From: Epiperipatus broadwayi | Lineage: Eukaryota; Onychophora; Udeonychophora; Euonychophora; Peripatidae | DNA length: 64,000 nt | Direction: 5' to 3' | NCBI GenBank assembly: GCA_028023455.1 | Contig: JAQFVV010000028.1 | Location: 64,001 to 128,000 of the forward strand | In this document: positions 24,191-36,645 of the stretch, piece after piece | Position numbering within the stretch: position 1 is the first letter of the stretch | How the letters are laid out: every line of letters begins with the position of its first letter | Translations under genes and position numbers: made by a program | Notes under the pieces: generated by a model | Told to the model about the DNA's origin: nothing | Database searches by the model: none | Seen by the model: the letters and a program-made list of their open reading frames with translations, nothing else

Positions 24191-24539
24191 TTCCATGTTA
24201 TTTTTTGATTTACAATTGTCCATTTTAAATCTACTTGTTCTAAATGGTTTATCGGGTTATTCAAATTCCTAAACAATTAATTATAATTTTAGGCAACTTA
24301 AAAACTGGTTTAAGTTTTCACATTTCTCTTTTAAATCAAACCCTTTCTTTAATTATTACAATTTTTAATTTTATCAAATTATTTTTGCATAAAATTCAGT
24401 ATAAAATTCAAATTAACTCATTCACGCTCATAATAACTAAGAAGATTCTTACAAATATTGACACTCGTTCTAAATTTACGTTTTTAACCATTTTCTCATT
24501 TATATTTTAAAAATAAATACAAATTGTTAACTCTTATAA

Positions 24540-24985
24540 TTAGAAGGGATTTGAACTCAGACTTTCAAGATCTCTACAGATATGCACCCCTTCTTATGCA
24601 ACCGATGCCAATGACCACATATATGTTGTAAAGATAATTTATTACAATATACAGATTTCATGTTAAACTATCACTCATCAGTTGGTCCAGATCATCATTT
24701 CCCACACATATTTCAGTTTATATTAAAATAGCAAATCTTCAAACTTTAATGCCCATGCTCCAATCTTCTCCACCCTCCAATTTTTCAGCCATCCATTTCA
24801 TTAAAGTTTTGATGATGGAAAGCTCAAAACTCTTGATGATGCCAATATTATTGTCAGACCTATGTTGATTTTGGTCATTCTGAGCCCTCACACATAGGAC
24901 CTTAATATGTCCATTTAAATACACAGAAAAGGGATGAACAGAATATGTATTATTGAAATATAAGTATAATAGTCTATACTGAACT
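24540..24985 (+). repeat. Family B repeat, direct copy 1
   Basis: It starts 'agaagggatttgaactcaga' and contains 'cagttggtccagatcatcat', 'tttatattaaaatagcaaat', 'ttcagccatccatttcatta' and 'ttaatatgtccatttaaata', ending near 'tctatactgaacttaatgta'. It is followed head to tail by copy 2. The unit is about 445 bp. No coding content. Confidence 0.8.
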
Positions 24986-25438
24986 TAATGTAATTAAAAG
25001 GGATTTGAAATTGGACTTTCAAGCTCCCTACTGCTATCCATTCCATTTCAATACACATGATCATATACATGTGAAAAAAATAAATGATCTTCAATATATA
25101 TATATATTATGCTGAACCAACACTCATCAATTGGTCCAGATGGTCATCTCCCCCACACACGTAATCAGTGATCAGTTTATATTAAAATAGAAAATCTTCA
25201 AATTTTAATGGACCGGCTTCAATATTCTCCCCCCTCAAATTCTTCAGCCATCTTGAAAATATGATGATGGAATGCTCAAAGCCCTTGTTGATGCCAATGT
25301 TATTAAACCCATGTTAACTTTAAGTCACTCTGACACTTCATGTATAGGATTTTAATATGTCCATTTAAATACATAAAAAAGAGATGGGCAAAATACAGTC
25401 TGAATATGTAATATTTAAATACAAGTATATTGGCTATA
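24986..25438 (+). repeat. Family B repeat, direct copy 2, interrupted
   Basis: Second head-to-tail unit with the same landmarks as copy 1, including 'cagtttatattaaaatag' and 'ttaatatgtccatttaaata'. It is broken at 'tatattggctata' (25426-25438), where a family A hairpin begins, and its end resumes at 25747. Confidence 0.8.
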
Positions 25439-25746
25439 AACAAACAAAACTCACTACATGTATTGCCACACACAGCAAGCTAGAGTAATCAATGGACGTC
25501 AGAAGGCTAGTGCATAAAATCCCCATCTAGTGCTCTCAGATCCAAGGCTCCCTCACTGACAAAGGCCACAAGCCAGAAACTAGTCTGGGGATATTGGATG
25601 AATAGGCACTAGATGGGGATTTTATGCACTAGCCTTCTGGCATCCATTGATTACTCTAGCTTGCTGTGTGTGGCAATATGTATAGGTAGTTTTGCCTGTT
25701 TTAACAACAGTTACACACAAGCATAAGAGGTAGTGGTCATGTGATG
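25439..25746. mobile_element. Family A hairpin inserted in family B
   Basis: A 308-bp insertion flanked by 'tatattggctata' (25426-25438) and 'tatattgtctata' (25747-25759), matching 12 of 13. The core is a strong inverted repeat: the left arm from 'ttgccacacacagcaagcta' (about 25462) to 'ccccatctagtg', the right arm from 'cactagatggggatttta' to 'tagcttgctgtgtgtggcaa' (about 25675), with a loop of about 95 bp. A short non-palindromic tail ends in 'gtggtcatgtgatg'. The arms are nearly identical, suggesting a recent insertion or gene conversion. Confidence 0.8.
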
Positions 25747-26094
25747 TATATTGTCTATACTGAACTTAATGTAATTTAGAAGTGATTTTAACAGACTTTC
25801 AAGCTCCCTACAGCTATTAACTCCACCTTATAAGTTGATAAGCATGTGAGCAGATAAAGGATCCCTAATATATGGTATTTCATGCTGAACTAGACTCATC
25901 AGTTGGTCCAGATTATCATCATCTCCCACATAGCACAAAATACATTTATTGGAGATCATTTATCTTTTTCATATATATATATGGTCATGTATATTAGTTG
26001 TATAAAATGGAGTGGATAGCCATAGAGAGCTTGAAAATCTAAGTTAAAAATCCCTTCAAATTACATTAATTAAGTTCAGTATAGACAAAGTATT
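25747..26094. repeat. Family B head-to-head palindrome
   Basis: The end of the interrupted copy and a partial direct unit (25747-25930) meet an inverted unit (about 25940-26094). The outer edges are 'gtctatactgaacttaatgt' and its reverse near 26075-26094; the inner edges are near 'catttcatgctgaact' and 'agatcatttatctttttcat'. Arms are about 150-165 bp at roughly 80% identity by eye. Confidence 0.75.
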
Positions 26095-26530
26095 TAAATA
26101 TTACATATTCTGCCTGCATTCAGTCCATTCCTCTTCTGTGTATTTATTATGGACATATTAAGGTCCAATACATAAGAGGTCCGAGTGACTTAAAGTCAAC
26201 ATGGGTATGATAATAATATTGGCATCAACAAGGGTTTTGAGCATTCCATCATCAGATTTTCAATGACATGGATGGCTGAAGAGTTGGATGATGAGGAAGA
26301 TTGAAGTCTGTCCATTAAAGTTTGAAGATTTGATGTCTTAATATAAAATTGAGCACCGATTGTATATATGTATAGGAGTTGATGATCGGGACGAACTGAT
26401 GAGTGCTAGTTCAGCATCAAATACATATATTGAACATTTCTTTTTCACACGTATGTGGACATGTCTGATTAGTTGAATAAGATGGATTGAATAGCAGTAG
26501 GGAGTTTGAAAATTTGAGTTCAAGTCCCTT
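26095..26530 (-). repeat. Family B repeat, inverted copy
   Basis: The reverse complement of copies 1 and 2: 'tatggacatattaaggtcca', 'gcattccatcatcagatttt', 'tggctgaagagttgg', then 'actgatgagtgctagttcag' and 'ttgagttcaagtccctta'. With the direct copies to the left it makes an imperfect inverted repeat spanning 24.5-26.5 kb. Confidence 0.75.
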
Positions 26531-26534
26531 ATAA

Positions 26535-28497
26535 ATATATATTATTTAAAATAAATAAATTTTGTATTTAAATTTAAATTATTTTTGCACATAATTTGAT
26601 ATATACATGCAACTTTATTCAGATTTTTTAATGATAAAATTATAAAAGCATTTATCCATTATATTATTTACTATAAAAATTTTAATACTTATAATACGCT
26701 TTAAACGTATTATTGGCGAAGTAAATTATTCATTATAAAAAATTTAATAATTTTTTAGTTTTACACATATATATTTTTAAAGGCATATAGGAATACAATA
26801 TTTTTATTATTCCATCAACACATCAAGGCAGATTAATTCACTGAAACACCATAGATATTGGAGAAAAAAAATTTTTTTAAACAAAAAGTAAGTCCATATT
26901 AAGCAAAATGAATTACTTTCTTCCTAGTTCTAATTTTGGGTTTGAAAATTTTATATACAGGATTGTAAAAATCATTCCTGATGCCTTTGGTAGTTCTATA
27001 TTTCCAAACTTGATTTCATAAAGTTTTATTGCTGTGTTCTCTCATTATATGATTTACTAAACACCTTCTGATGTTGACAATTGGAAACTACCAATCAGCA
27101 ACATAGGTCTGAAGAATCATCTCTTTTCAAGCACTAAGTTGACTATGAGCTTTTTGATGTAAAAATTTATCTGTGAAATACTGCCCACCTCACTATTTTA
27201 GCTTAGTATTTATGATAAATTGCATGTAATATTTGCAAAGTGAAGCTAAAAATAATGAAGAAATGGTGATCTGTAGTTGAAGATTAATCAGTTATTTAAA
27301 AGAAGAATTAAATGTAATTAAAATAATGTTTAAAATGTTAGTCTTAATTTTGTATATATGTTGCCTTCATTTTGAATTTAATTTGTTAAAAAAACTATTT
27401 TTCTATAATAATTAATATTTTAAAAGCTATTAAATGAATTTAAAACATGAAATAATTTAAAAATAAAGATCACATTTTTACTTTACAGTGAATAACAAAA
27501 AAACTCCGTACATTCCGAGTATCTAATTTACAATAATTTTCCACATAGGTTGTTTAATCTCTAAAAAATATTAGTTTATATAAAAATTAAATATATTTTA
27601 TTTTAATTAATACAAATATTAAAATAAATGAAAATATATTTAAATTATAAAAATAAACATTGAAATTAAAATTTATATTTTTTATGTAATTTTTATGTAT
27701 TTTTTGATTCAGAACCTCCCACCATGGCTTTAACCTGGGTTTGAATCTATATTGAGTATATTTAAAATTTTTGAACCAGTTGGGAACTTTTTTAAGGAGG
27801 GGACCCATTATTAAGAAAATAACTATACAGAATTGATCAATGAATGGGAAATAGATAATAATACTGAGAGAAAATGTTCAAATCCTTATCACTCAGGAAT
27901 TGGTCAGTCAGTGGGTGTTGCATTCTTCACTGTTTTTTTATAAATAATTAAATGATTTATTGCTAGTGAGTTCACAAATATTTGAGTACCTTAAGAAAGC
28001 TACAGATCTTAAACATGGACTTGAAATCCAGAGACTACCACTTTGTCTTCATACAATGTTGGAGATGCCTGTGCTCTGTAATGGGTACTTAATAGATGTA
28101 ATATATTTATATGTAAATCACTACTAAAAAGGGGTTGAAGGTGAAAAACTTGAGTGAGAAATTGAAAAGGTATCATTCACTCAATGAAAGAGTAAAGAAA
28201 CTAAAATAAAGTTTGGTTGGATATGATGTTAAAAAAGATAATAAATGAACAATAGAAATCTTAAATTAGATACCAAGAGATTGTACAAGAATTAAAAAGA
28301 GACTATAAGTGCAGTAGATGGATGAAAGAAGGAAGTTTGTTGCATGGTGTAGAGAAGAGAAGTTGTGCAGCAGAGAAACTGGATCAAGCATGGAGAAACT
28401 TTCTTTCTGCAGTGAATCAGTAATAGTTATATGTGATGATAAACATTGCTAACCCTAAAAAATCATTAGAGAATTTTTAACCCAAGATTGCATATGA
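26535..28497. other. Intronic AT-rich DNA, no gene seen
   Basis: A lone B-box-like 'ctgggtttgaatct' occurs near 27737 without an A box in place. No exon or transposon protein is recognised. Confidence 0.45.
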
Positions 28498-28604
28498 TAT
28501 TTTTTTTCTCATGTGTCATAGCATCACCAGGAAGCGAACCCGCTAACCCGGGACAACTGCTTGTAAAGCAGCTGTTGCTGACCTCTTGACCACCAATATT
28601 TGAG
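28498..28604 (-). mobile_element. tRNA-derived SINE, complete head and A-tail
   Basis: On the minus strand: 'caaatattggtggtcaagag', an anticodon-like 'ctttacaagcagttgtccc', a B box near 'gggttcgcttcctgg', 'gatgctatgacacatgag' and a short A run (28501-28507 as T). Same family as 35.05 kb. Confidence 0.85.
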
Positions 28605-29506
28605 TACTTGAAATGGCAGTTGAGGTTCAATTTGAGTTCACTACATTACCATTATATTAAACCATGCAGGATGTTTCTAACCTAATGATTTATCATTACA
28701 TATAAATGGTTATGATGAAAAGAGATAAAGCCAAAAGGGTGAATATGCAAATTCAGTGATTTGGAAAAAATTATAAAGTAAAATGAATTTTGATGATTTT
28801 TTTTTTTTTTTTTAAAAATCAATTTGAATCTTAAATATGATCTTTCAAAGCTTTCTGCCTTTCTTTCTTTTTTTCTGTTTTCATTCTAATAATAAACTGA
28901 AGGAGCCTTTCAATTAGGTTTTGACAAGTAAATTATAAATTAATTATTCCAGTATGATAATTGGATCTGATAATCAGCTAAGCACACTAAATATAATTAA
29001 ACTATACAATTGCATAAATTTATTAATTTTTTTTTTTAAAAAAGAAATTAAATCAAATGTATTAATTATTATTACTATTATTTTTGAAAAGTTGAATTTA
29101 AAATCAAATTAATCATTATATAAAAAAAGAGAATCGATGTTTTAAAAAAAGTTAATCCTTTATAGAACAGAGATTAAAATTTTAAATCTCATTAACGTAA
29201 ATAACTCATTATGTGGATTCGTTAAGATTCATCAAGGGAAGTGTTGGAGTTAATTATGGCCTGCAATAGCTAAAACAAGCCAGCTCTTAATTTTTAAGAA
29301 GTCTGTAAGCTGCTATTAAAAGGAATTAGGATTATAGTTATCCCATGTTGGTTAATGCAGTAGTAGAATGGCAGATTCATCGGGATTAATTCACCTGTAT
29401 AACTGAAAGGAATTTTTTTGTATTCAATTTCACTTTGATGCCCTAATGTCCCCAATAACTGGCCATATACACACATATATGATGTAATAGTAAGTTTTCA
29501 TTTGGT
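28605..29506. other. Intronic AT-rich DNA, no gene seen
   Basis: Poly-T near 28798-28813 and T/A runs at 29028-29044. No gene is recognised. Confidence 0.45.
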
Positions 29507-30110
29507 CTGTATTTGTAATTTGATTGTGAAATGTTTTTGATGTCTGCCACATGAAATGTTTTGTGATTTGGACATGACCAAGTGCACTTTCAATGATGTC
29601 CACCAGAATCATAGCTTTCATAGATTAAATATGCTACTCTAGAAACTTTATTCAAATTATAAATTTACATATTCAATTTGCTTGATAATGTGCATGCTGT
29701 TTTCTTTTTTATTAATTACATTCTTATGTTTGACTATGTACCATGCCTTCTTGTATAGATCCATCTTCTGGAGGCATGGGCAGAATTTTAACCATGTACT
29801 TGACACACAGATAGTTAATCTTGTGTGCATGGAGCAGGATGACAGGAAAAGAATAGTTAAGGAGACATGGTACATATCATACAGTTATCAAGAAAATGGA
29901 ATATGTAAATTTCTAATTTGAATAAAGCACCTATGTAATCATCTCACTGTTTACCTAGAGAATCAGACTTCATCAATCTATGAGAACTATGATTCTTGTG
30001 AATCTCACCAAAAGTGCATTCAGCTGATGTTGAAGTTCCAAAAGAAACAAACCATTTCATGTCATAGACATGAAAAACATTTTGCAATCAAATTACATAT
30101 ATATAATAAA
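29507..30110. mobile_element. Penelope-like element ends arranged as a foldback
   Basis: Two 3' ends of a GIY-YIG-bearing retroelement lie head to head. On the minus strand about 29755-29660 reads DLYKKAWYIVKHKNVINKKE, then a stop. On the plus strand about 29815-29921 reads VNLVCMEQDDRKRIVKETWY, then a stop. Both resemble the 36.9-37.1 kb copy and the 'R.....KVKEA' catalytic region of Penelope-like endonucleases. After each stop a shared ~200-bp 3' region follows ('gaatcatag', 'gtgca(c/t)tt', 'catgaaatg', 'aatttgatt'), so 29507-29700 and 29880-30105 form an imperfect inverted repeat. The reverse transcriptase is absent. The Penelope assignment rests on the short GIY-YIG-like tail. Confidence 0.6.
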
Positions 30111-32304
30111 TAATGCTTTTATAATGATTAAATATTGAATCATCCGATAATCATCAAGTCTGTTTAATTAATACTTGAATTGTTCTGTCGCTGTCAAGCT
30201 TCTTTTTAAAATAAGAAAATGACCTAATAACTATTTCTTACTGTATTTTAGGTTTATCGATATTGAGGTTATTTGCTATTATACATATATTTATACAAAG
30301 ATGTACTACCATTTAAATAAACTTTTAAAATACAAAGTGGATAAAAAGTAAATGAAAGATCCTATTGCTCGGTAGTTCTTAAGACGTTCAAGCATCAGAA
30401 ATAGATCAATTCCATATCCATGGACTTAAAACTTCAAAGCCCACACGGAGCATTACTGTCAGTGAATAATAAGTAAAAACTGAAGATTTCACTAATGCAC
30501 TATATTTTCTCAAGAGTGCATTGATGTCTTTATGGATTACTTATGTCAGCTAATATCATAATAAATTACCTTTGTTTATCATTTTCTGCCGAGCAGAACA
30601 TGCCAAAATGAGTTTGAACACTTTCCAAGAGCTTGGGTATCATAATCTAAAATCAAACCCTAAACTATTCTAAAACTAAAGCTACTATAAGTTAGTGCTA
30701 CTGTGAAAAATAAAATAATCAAATAATTTTATTGCTCGGAAGTTTATAAGAAATTCAATGATGTGCCAACATTGCAATAGATCTGAAGACTTTATGGTCC
30801 AACATCCAACCACTGAATTAAATCACACAAAACTCTGCAATCAGTGTTAGTGAAGAAGTAGTAGTATTTAGGGTAAAAAATAAACAAAAGAGCACCTATC
30901 AGATTTGATGACACTCTGTGAATGTGGAGCCAGGTAGCACATCTGTCATGCATATAAAAGAATTCAAATCGAGGGTGAATAAACTTGAAATAGTTTCTAA
31001 CAGCCTCTGAGTTTGTTTTCAGAAAATCAGTACACAAGCAATCTATTTAAACACCTGATAGTGTTGATAAATAGATGCTATTTTTAGCTTGAGAATAAAG
31101 CAAGAATAGAAACATGATCAAATCCTTACTAGCTGATAACTGGTCATCCTTAAGAGAATTATTTTCTTCATCACTATTCACAGAGGCATTTGCTTTGCAA
31201 AGGGCTGTTTAAAAAAATCACTTTATTTATTACCCTTACTTTAGGGGTGAAAAAGCAGATTGGTGTGAAATTATGCTTATCAAAACAAACATGGTTCAAT
31301 TTCATTAATGATATGGTTAAAATAAATAACTGCATAGTTTTTTTTTTTTAAAAATTTCTTTACAGTCATCATCTAATAACTAATATTATCTTTTTTTGCA
31401 TGTATTGTCTCTCTCACCTTTCTCAATTTGCATACTACATCAAAAATAGCAAGCCTATTCCTTTCTTTGTGTTATTTTACATGTTTCCATGGACAATTCT
31501 TTAGTTCTGTCTCTTTTGACTTTTTTCTAGTGCCATGTGCTGAACTTTTTTTTCTTTTTCTACATTCTTCTATAAGTTTGTCATATAATGATTACTTTTA
31601 CCATTTTCTTTATCTCTTTCAGTCATTTTTTATTCATGTACTTTTATTTTTTTCAGGTTGCTCTGTGTGATTTAGTCATTTTTTTGTTGAGCTCTTAACC
31701 TATATCATTTTATTTGCTATTTAAGTATTTTTTCAGCCTCTACTATCATGCATTCTTTTAACACTTCTAAGATGTTATATTTAATATTAGTAGAAATTGG
31801 AAATGCTTCATTAATTATATAAGCCTTTATTAGTGTTCCCACCATCATTTACACTATTTCTTATAGAATCAAAGCAATTTGCCATTAAAAATATATGTTA
31901 ATAATCTTATGGATAGTATGAGTGCCTGCCTATTTATTGGGTTCACTGATAATGCATTAACTACCCCCCCCCATTATTATATTTTAAATGTAGACAATAG
32001 TTTTATATTTTATTCAAGCATTTCTATTATAACTATACAGTGGAACTATGAACTATGCTATGTTTTGTTTCAAGCCTCTCTCACATTCAATGTACGCACT
32101 GTGTAGTAGCCTACATCTTATTAATAAACAGTGATTAAAAATATATTATTTATTGAACTGCAAGTGTATAGTCAATTTTAACATGCATATATAACACATA
32201 CTTTTAATATGTATAGTAGTAATATAAATTAAGATTATAGTATAAACAAAATGTTAAAAATAATAATAATTTGGGAGTAGACATTTATATATATATTTTA
32301 AAAC
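30111..32304. other. Intronic DNA, no gene seen
   Basis: 30360-30440 and 30730-30790 share 'attgctcgg.agtt.t.aaga' beginnings and resemble the SINE pair at 38.15-38.4 kb only weakly. 31380-31670 is pyrimidine-rich on the plus strand. No exon is recognised. Confidence 0.4.
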
Positions 32305-33065
32305 AGTAACACCTTTTTCTGTACAATAATGCCACCAAAAATAAGCCAGAGTAGTCAGTGGATGCTAGAAGGATTTGTGCATGAAAATCCCTATCTAGAA
32401 ACTACTCATCTAATATCCCCAGACTAGTTTCAACTTATGGCTTTCTTTAGTGAAAAATCATGGATCTGAAGAGCAATGCATCTAGATCTTTGGATCTAAT
32501 GCATCCCTTCAGTGATCACCTTTTACCTTTTTAGTTAACTATAAAGCATTAAACCCAGACTGAAAACACAATAATGTTTTTAATCCAAGCTAATTTGCTC
32601 ATAAAATCATATAGATATGAATCCAGTTCAATATTCATACATTTTGCTGTCTTTGATTTTTAAATGTCATAGTCTTCTGCTAGGATTAGTGTAAAACCAC
32701 TAAAACATCACATGACCACCACTGTTTGTTCTTATACAATATGTTAAAACATTAGCACCTCTTTCCATACAGTTATATGCATAGTTATTGAACTAGGTTC
32801 AGATCCATAAGACTATACATGTAAATTAGATAAAAGGTGGCTGCTGGAGGAATGCTTTAGATCCAAAGATCGCATTGCAGTGCTCACAAATCAAAGACTT
32901 CTCACTAATGAAAGCAATAAGTTAGAGACTAATCTGGGATACTAGGTGAGAAGGGACTAGATAGGGATTTTGATGCATAAACCTGCTAGCATCCATTGAT
33001 TACTATGGCTGGCACTAGGTGGCACTATTGTATGGGGAGAGTTGCTACTGTTTTAACATTGTGTA
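32305..33065. mobile_element. Family A element, two units head to head
   Basis: The left unit (minus orientation) starts 'aacagtaacacctttttctg' and has 'gccagagtagtcagtgga', 'atatccccagactagttt' and 'gatctttggatctaatgca'. The right unit (plus orientation, about 32755-33060) ends 'ggcactattgtatggggaga' followed by 'gttgctactgttttaaca'. The arms pair over about 250 bp around a spacer that includes 'acatcacatgaccaccac'. Organisation matches 19953-20601. It is a longer and more diverged copy. Confidence 0.7.
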
Positions 33066-34244
33066 AGCCTATAAATAGTGTTTACTCATACATTCACTGA
33101 AGCAATAAAAATAAGAAAGAAAAAACTATCTTCCATATTTGTATTTTTAAAATAAAATAAATAGTGAAATGTCTGACTTTTGCAGTCACTAAATACTCTT
33201 GACAGTATTCTATTTTTTCAATAACTTTTTCTGCATATGGAAAAATAATAGTGATCTTGTTAATAAAGAATTAGAATCTCTCTAATTACTTTAATGTTTT
33301 TAAAATAGTTTCAACTTTTAGAACATTGTAAAATTTTGTTAAACGTTCCGCATTACCCTCAGAAAATATTTTATTAAGCGAAATACAGCACATCAAATTT
33401 GGAAATAAAGAAAGAATAAAACATATGTGCTTTCAACATACACTGAAGAAATTTTACTAGTATATATGATCATGAACTTCAGAGAAGAAAAATGGCTGCT
33501 AAACATAAAATTAGTGAATTTTAATTTGTTTACTTAATTTTTGTTAATTTACATTTTTCATTGGAAAGCATATAATTCATCATGTAATTAGATACAGTAT
33601 AGTTTAACACTTCACTGTATCATACTTCACAAGATTTATCCATCAATTCTAGACATCTGCTCTGAAATAAATATGAAAACAAGTGTAACACACTTTAATT
33701 TTATGAATTGTTAGGCCATGTGATGGACTGTTCATCATGTGATGGCTTGTAATTTGCAAGTTATAGATTAATGATGGTAAACTCCTATCTGCAGACGCTA
33801 TTTTAAATTTATGATAATACTTTTATGTAGACAATCTGAGTGGAAATGGAAACATTTTTGTATTAAGTGTTAATTCAAAGTTGATTTAATTAACAAAAAA
33901 GCATTAATCATTACATGGATTGAAATAGCAACTACTTTATGGAATAAGCTTTCCCCTAGAAGTTTGCTTTTCACATGAGCGATTTTACACAGGATGTTCT
34001 AAAGATATTAATTCAAATTTTTTTAAAAGTTGAAGTAAAAAATATGATCACATAGGGAACATTTAATGGTGAAGAAACTATCCTAGATAACATTATGTAC
34101 TGTGAAATTTTTTTATGAATTATGTATTGTTTAATTTTTATAATTTTAAATTTAAAAATAAATTTTCCTTTCATAAACATTAAATTCTTAATTTTTTTTA
34201 AGCTGGTTAAAAAGCTATTTGTAACTCTATAAAATGTGAAGTAA
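33066..34244. other. Intronic AT-rich DNA, no gene seen
   Basis: No exon, RNA gene or named repeat is recognised. Confidence 0.45.
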
Positions 34245-34570
34245 TATGCTATGGCTCTCCTTTATCGAAGTCAGAAATCTCTCAGCCACTATGCCCAGAA
34301 AACATGTTAGCCACCTTCCCTTTCCTTTCTATTTGCCACCCTAGTTTTTCACATAGTCTTCCCTATCTTGCTCCATTCCGGTTCCACAAACATTATCCAT
34401 GTCCATTCTATGGCCTTTATATTTAGATTCCCCTTATCTTTTTCCAAACCCAGCATAAAAACCAAGAACCCATTTTCTGTATAATCACTTTGTTTATATT
34501 TATTTTTGTGCAACTTTATTATGTATACCCTTTCTACTTATAAGCATTTACATTCAATTAGCAGATGCCT
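34245..34570 (+). repeat. Family C dispersed repeat, copy 1
   Basis: About 325 bp of pyrimidine-rich sequence closely matching 36340-36645. Shared phrases are 'aatctctcagcca', 'tgttagccaccttccctttc', 'tctatggcctttatat', 'tctttttccaaacccagcat' and 'taagcatttacattcaatta'. Neither strand shows a domain. It may be an LTR or LINE untranslated part. Confidence 0.75.
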
Positions 34571-35046
34571 AATATTTTTCATGTCTTCTTTACATAACTT
34601 GCAGCTAAATCACCCACATGTCTCCATTTATGTGTATATTTCCTTGTTGCCAACGATCCTGTTTAAACCTCAAACAGTAAACTACTTTCCTTATTATTAC
34701 CATTGTAAATTAGCTAACACCCAACATTCTGTTTACTTCTACATATATTTAAACTCTTTTTACTCTCCACACTAGTTCTCCATTTCTCCAACTCCCTATT
34801 TTTTTTATTAATGCATAATTAACAAACGCTCCCTAGTATTTAATATTTTTACTATATTTGTAAATAAAATAGCTATTATTATTGTACTGTGTGAAATATC
34901 CAATAAATTAGTTAACTGGTGAAACATGTATTCTGTGATTATTTTTCTATTTCCAGGTAGTAACATCTTTCTTAATATACATAAAATTTCTTCACCACCA
35001 GATATTTTTGAAATATATGAATAAAGACATCTAAAAAAGATAAATA

Positions 35047-35139
35047 GTCAAGCATTGGTGGCCTAGTGGTTAGCATAGCTGCCTTCCAAGCAGCTGGCCT
35101 GGGTTCGCTTCCCGGTCAATGCTTTGACATATGAGAAAA
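35047..35139 (+). mobile_element. tRNA-derived SINE with 14-bp flanking repeats
   Basis: The best SINE in the window. The A box lies in 'tggcctagtggttagc' and the B box is 'ggttcgcttcc' (10 of 11 to consensus), at tRNA-like spacing. Then 'gtcaatgctttgacatatga' and an A run. 'aaaaaagataaata' occurs at 35033-35046 and again at 35140-35153, the expected target-site duplication of target-primed integration. It would be transcribed by RNA polymerase III from the internal boxes. It sits in the CELF-like intron, antisense to the gene. Confidence 0.88.
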
Positions 35140-36339
35140 AAAAAAGATAAATAACCACCATGATGCATTTCATACTGATTCAGCATTCTTTAATTGTCAG
35201 ATTATGATCTCTTATTCATGTCCTTATCATTTAGTCAGTATTTATTAATATCAAATTATGACAATTTGATTGCCAAACTTTCTGTACTCAAATCTCGGAT
35301 ATCCACTTTAGATAAATATGTTACTGATTATTACTAATTATTTATTATGCTAACAGTTAATAATTAATGTATCTGCTTTTTAATTGAAATCAAACAATCC
35401 AATTTCATCTCTTTTTTATATTTTTTGATATATTTAAATATACCAATGCACCACACATGGACATTGATATCACTGACAAACATTTTGGTGGAATAAGATA
35501 TTGAATTGTGTTATTTGGATGCTAGATGCCCCTAGTTCAGATCCAAATTAGTGAGCACCTATTTAATTAAGATATAATATTAAAAATAAATTGATTTAGT
35601 GCAAAGATTTTTAATTCTTTTAATAAATATCCATCTAAAGAGAGAAGAGGTTAAGTTGAAAAAAAAAGTAATATTTTTGTTTACAAAAGCTTTAGCTATT
35701 TGATTACCCAATTTCATAACCATTCAGCATGAAGGTTACTGATATTTTGTTCTACCCACCATAAGCTGTTCTCAAACTATTCTCATTTATCACATTTTAC
35801 AGTAATTTTCTGATATTTTTTAGTAAATAGTTTGTTAAATAATTAGTTAATATTGTTAAATTATGTAGAAATGATTAATTTTATACATAGATATATATAT
35901 TTGTAATAAGTTATAACAACTCACGCCGAAATGTAATAATCGACACGCAATTATTTCAACACTTGTTGTATGGAACACATTAGTGTAATTGCATATAAAT
36001 TATATATAATATACATTTACTATTTTTGTTTTGAATAAATTAATATTAATCAATAAATTTATTCATATGAGAACAAGTTTCTTTTGATTTCTTTCTGTGT
36101 TTTAGCTACAAAAATATAGTAACATTAGTAAGTACAGGAGAATTTCACGACTTTTTATTTTCCTACAAAACAAAAACAAAATTAATAATAAAAAAAAAAG
36201 TAACCATTTGAGCTAAAAACTTGAAATCAATTTTAATTATTAAGCTTTTGAATTAACTTTTTTTAAAAGTTTCCACATTAAACTTCTGAATACTCAATTA
36301 AATATTAAAATGAAAAATATCCCTGGCACAGTGCGATGC

Positions 36340-36645
36340 GATGCACTATGGCTTCTCCTTTCTTGAAGTCAGGAATCTCTCAGCCAAAATGCCCAGAGAA
36401 ACCTGTTAGCCACCTTCCCTTTCCATTCTCCACCCTAAGTTTTTCTCATATTCCCTATCCTGCTCCATTCCTTTTTGTCCACTCTATGGCCTTTATATCT
36501 ACCCCCTTTATCTTTTTCCAAACCCAGCATATAACCCACCAATCCATTTTCTGTCTAATCACCTTGTTTATATTTATTCTCCCACAACTTCATTATTTGT
36601 ACCCTTTCTGCTTGTAAGCATTTACATTCAATTAACAGATCTGTT
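36340..36645 (+). repeat. Family C dispersed repeat, copy 2
   Basis: Direct copy of 34245-34570, 2.1 kb away. Identity is high by eye apart from small deletions. No gene: the open frame at 36336-36617 is low-complexity and not conserved in copy 1. Confidence 0.75.

Noticed and set aside
35047-35139. Functional tRNA gene
   Set aside because: The A and B boxes are present but the acceptor stem does not close, and it ends in a SINE-type tail with target duplication.
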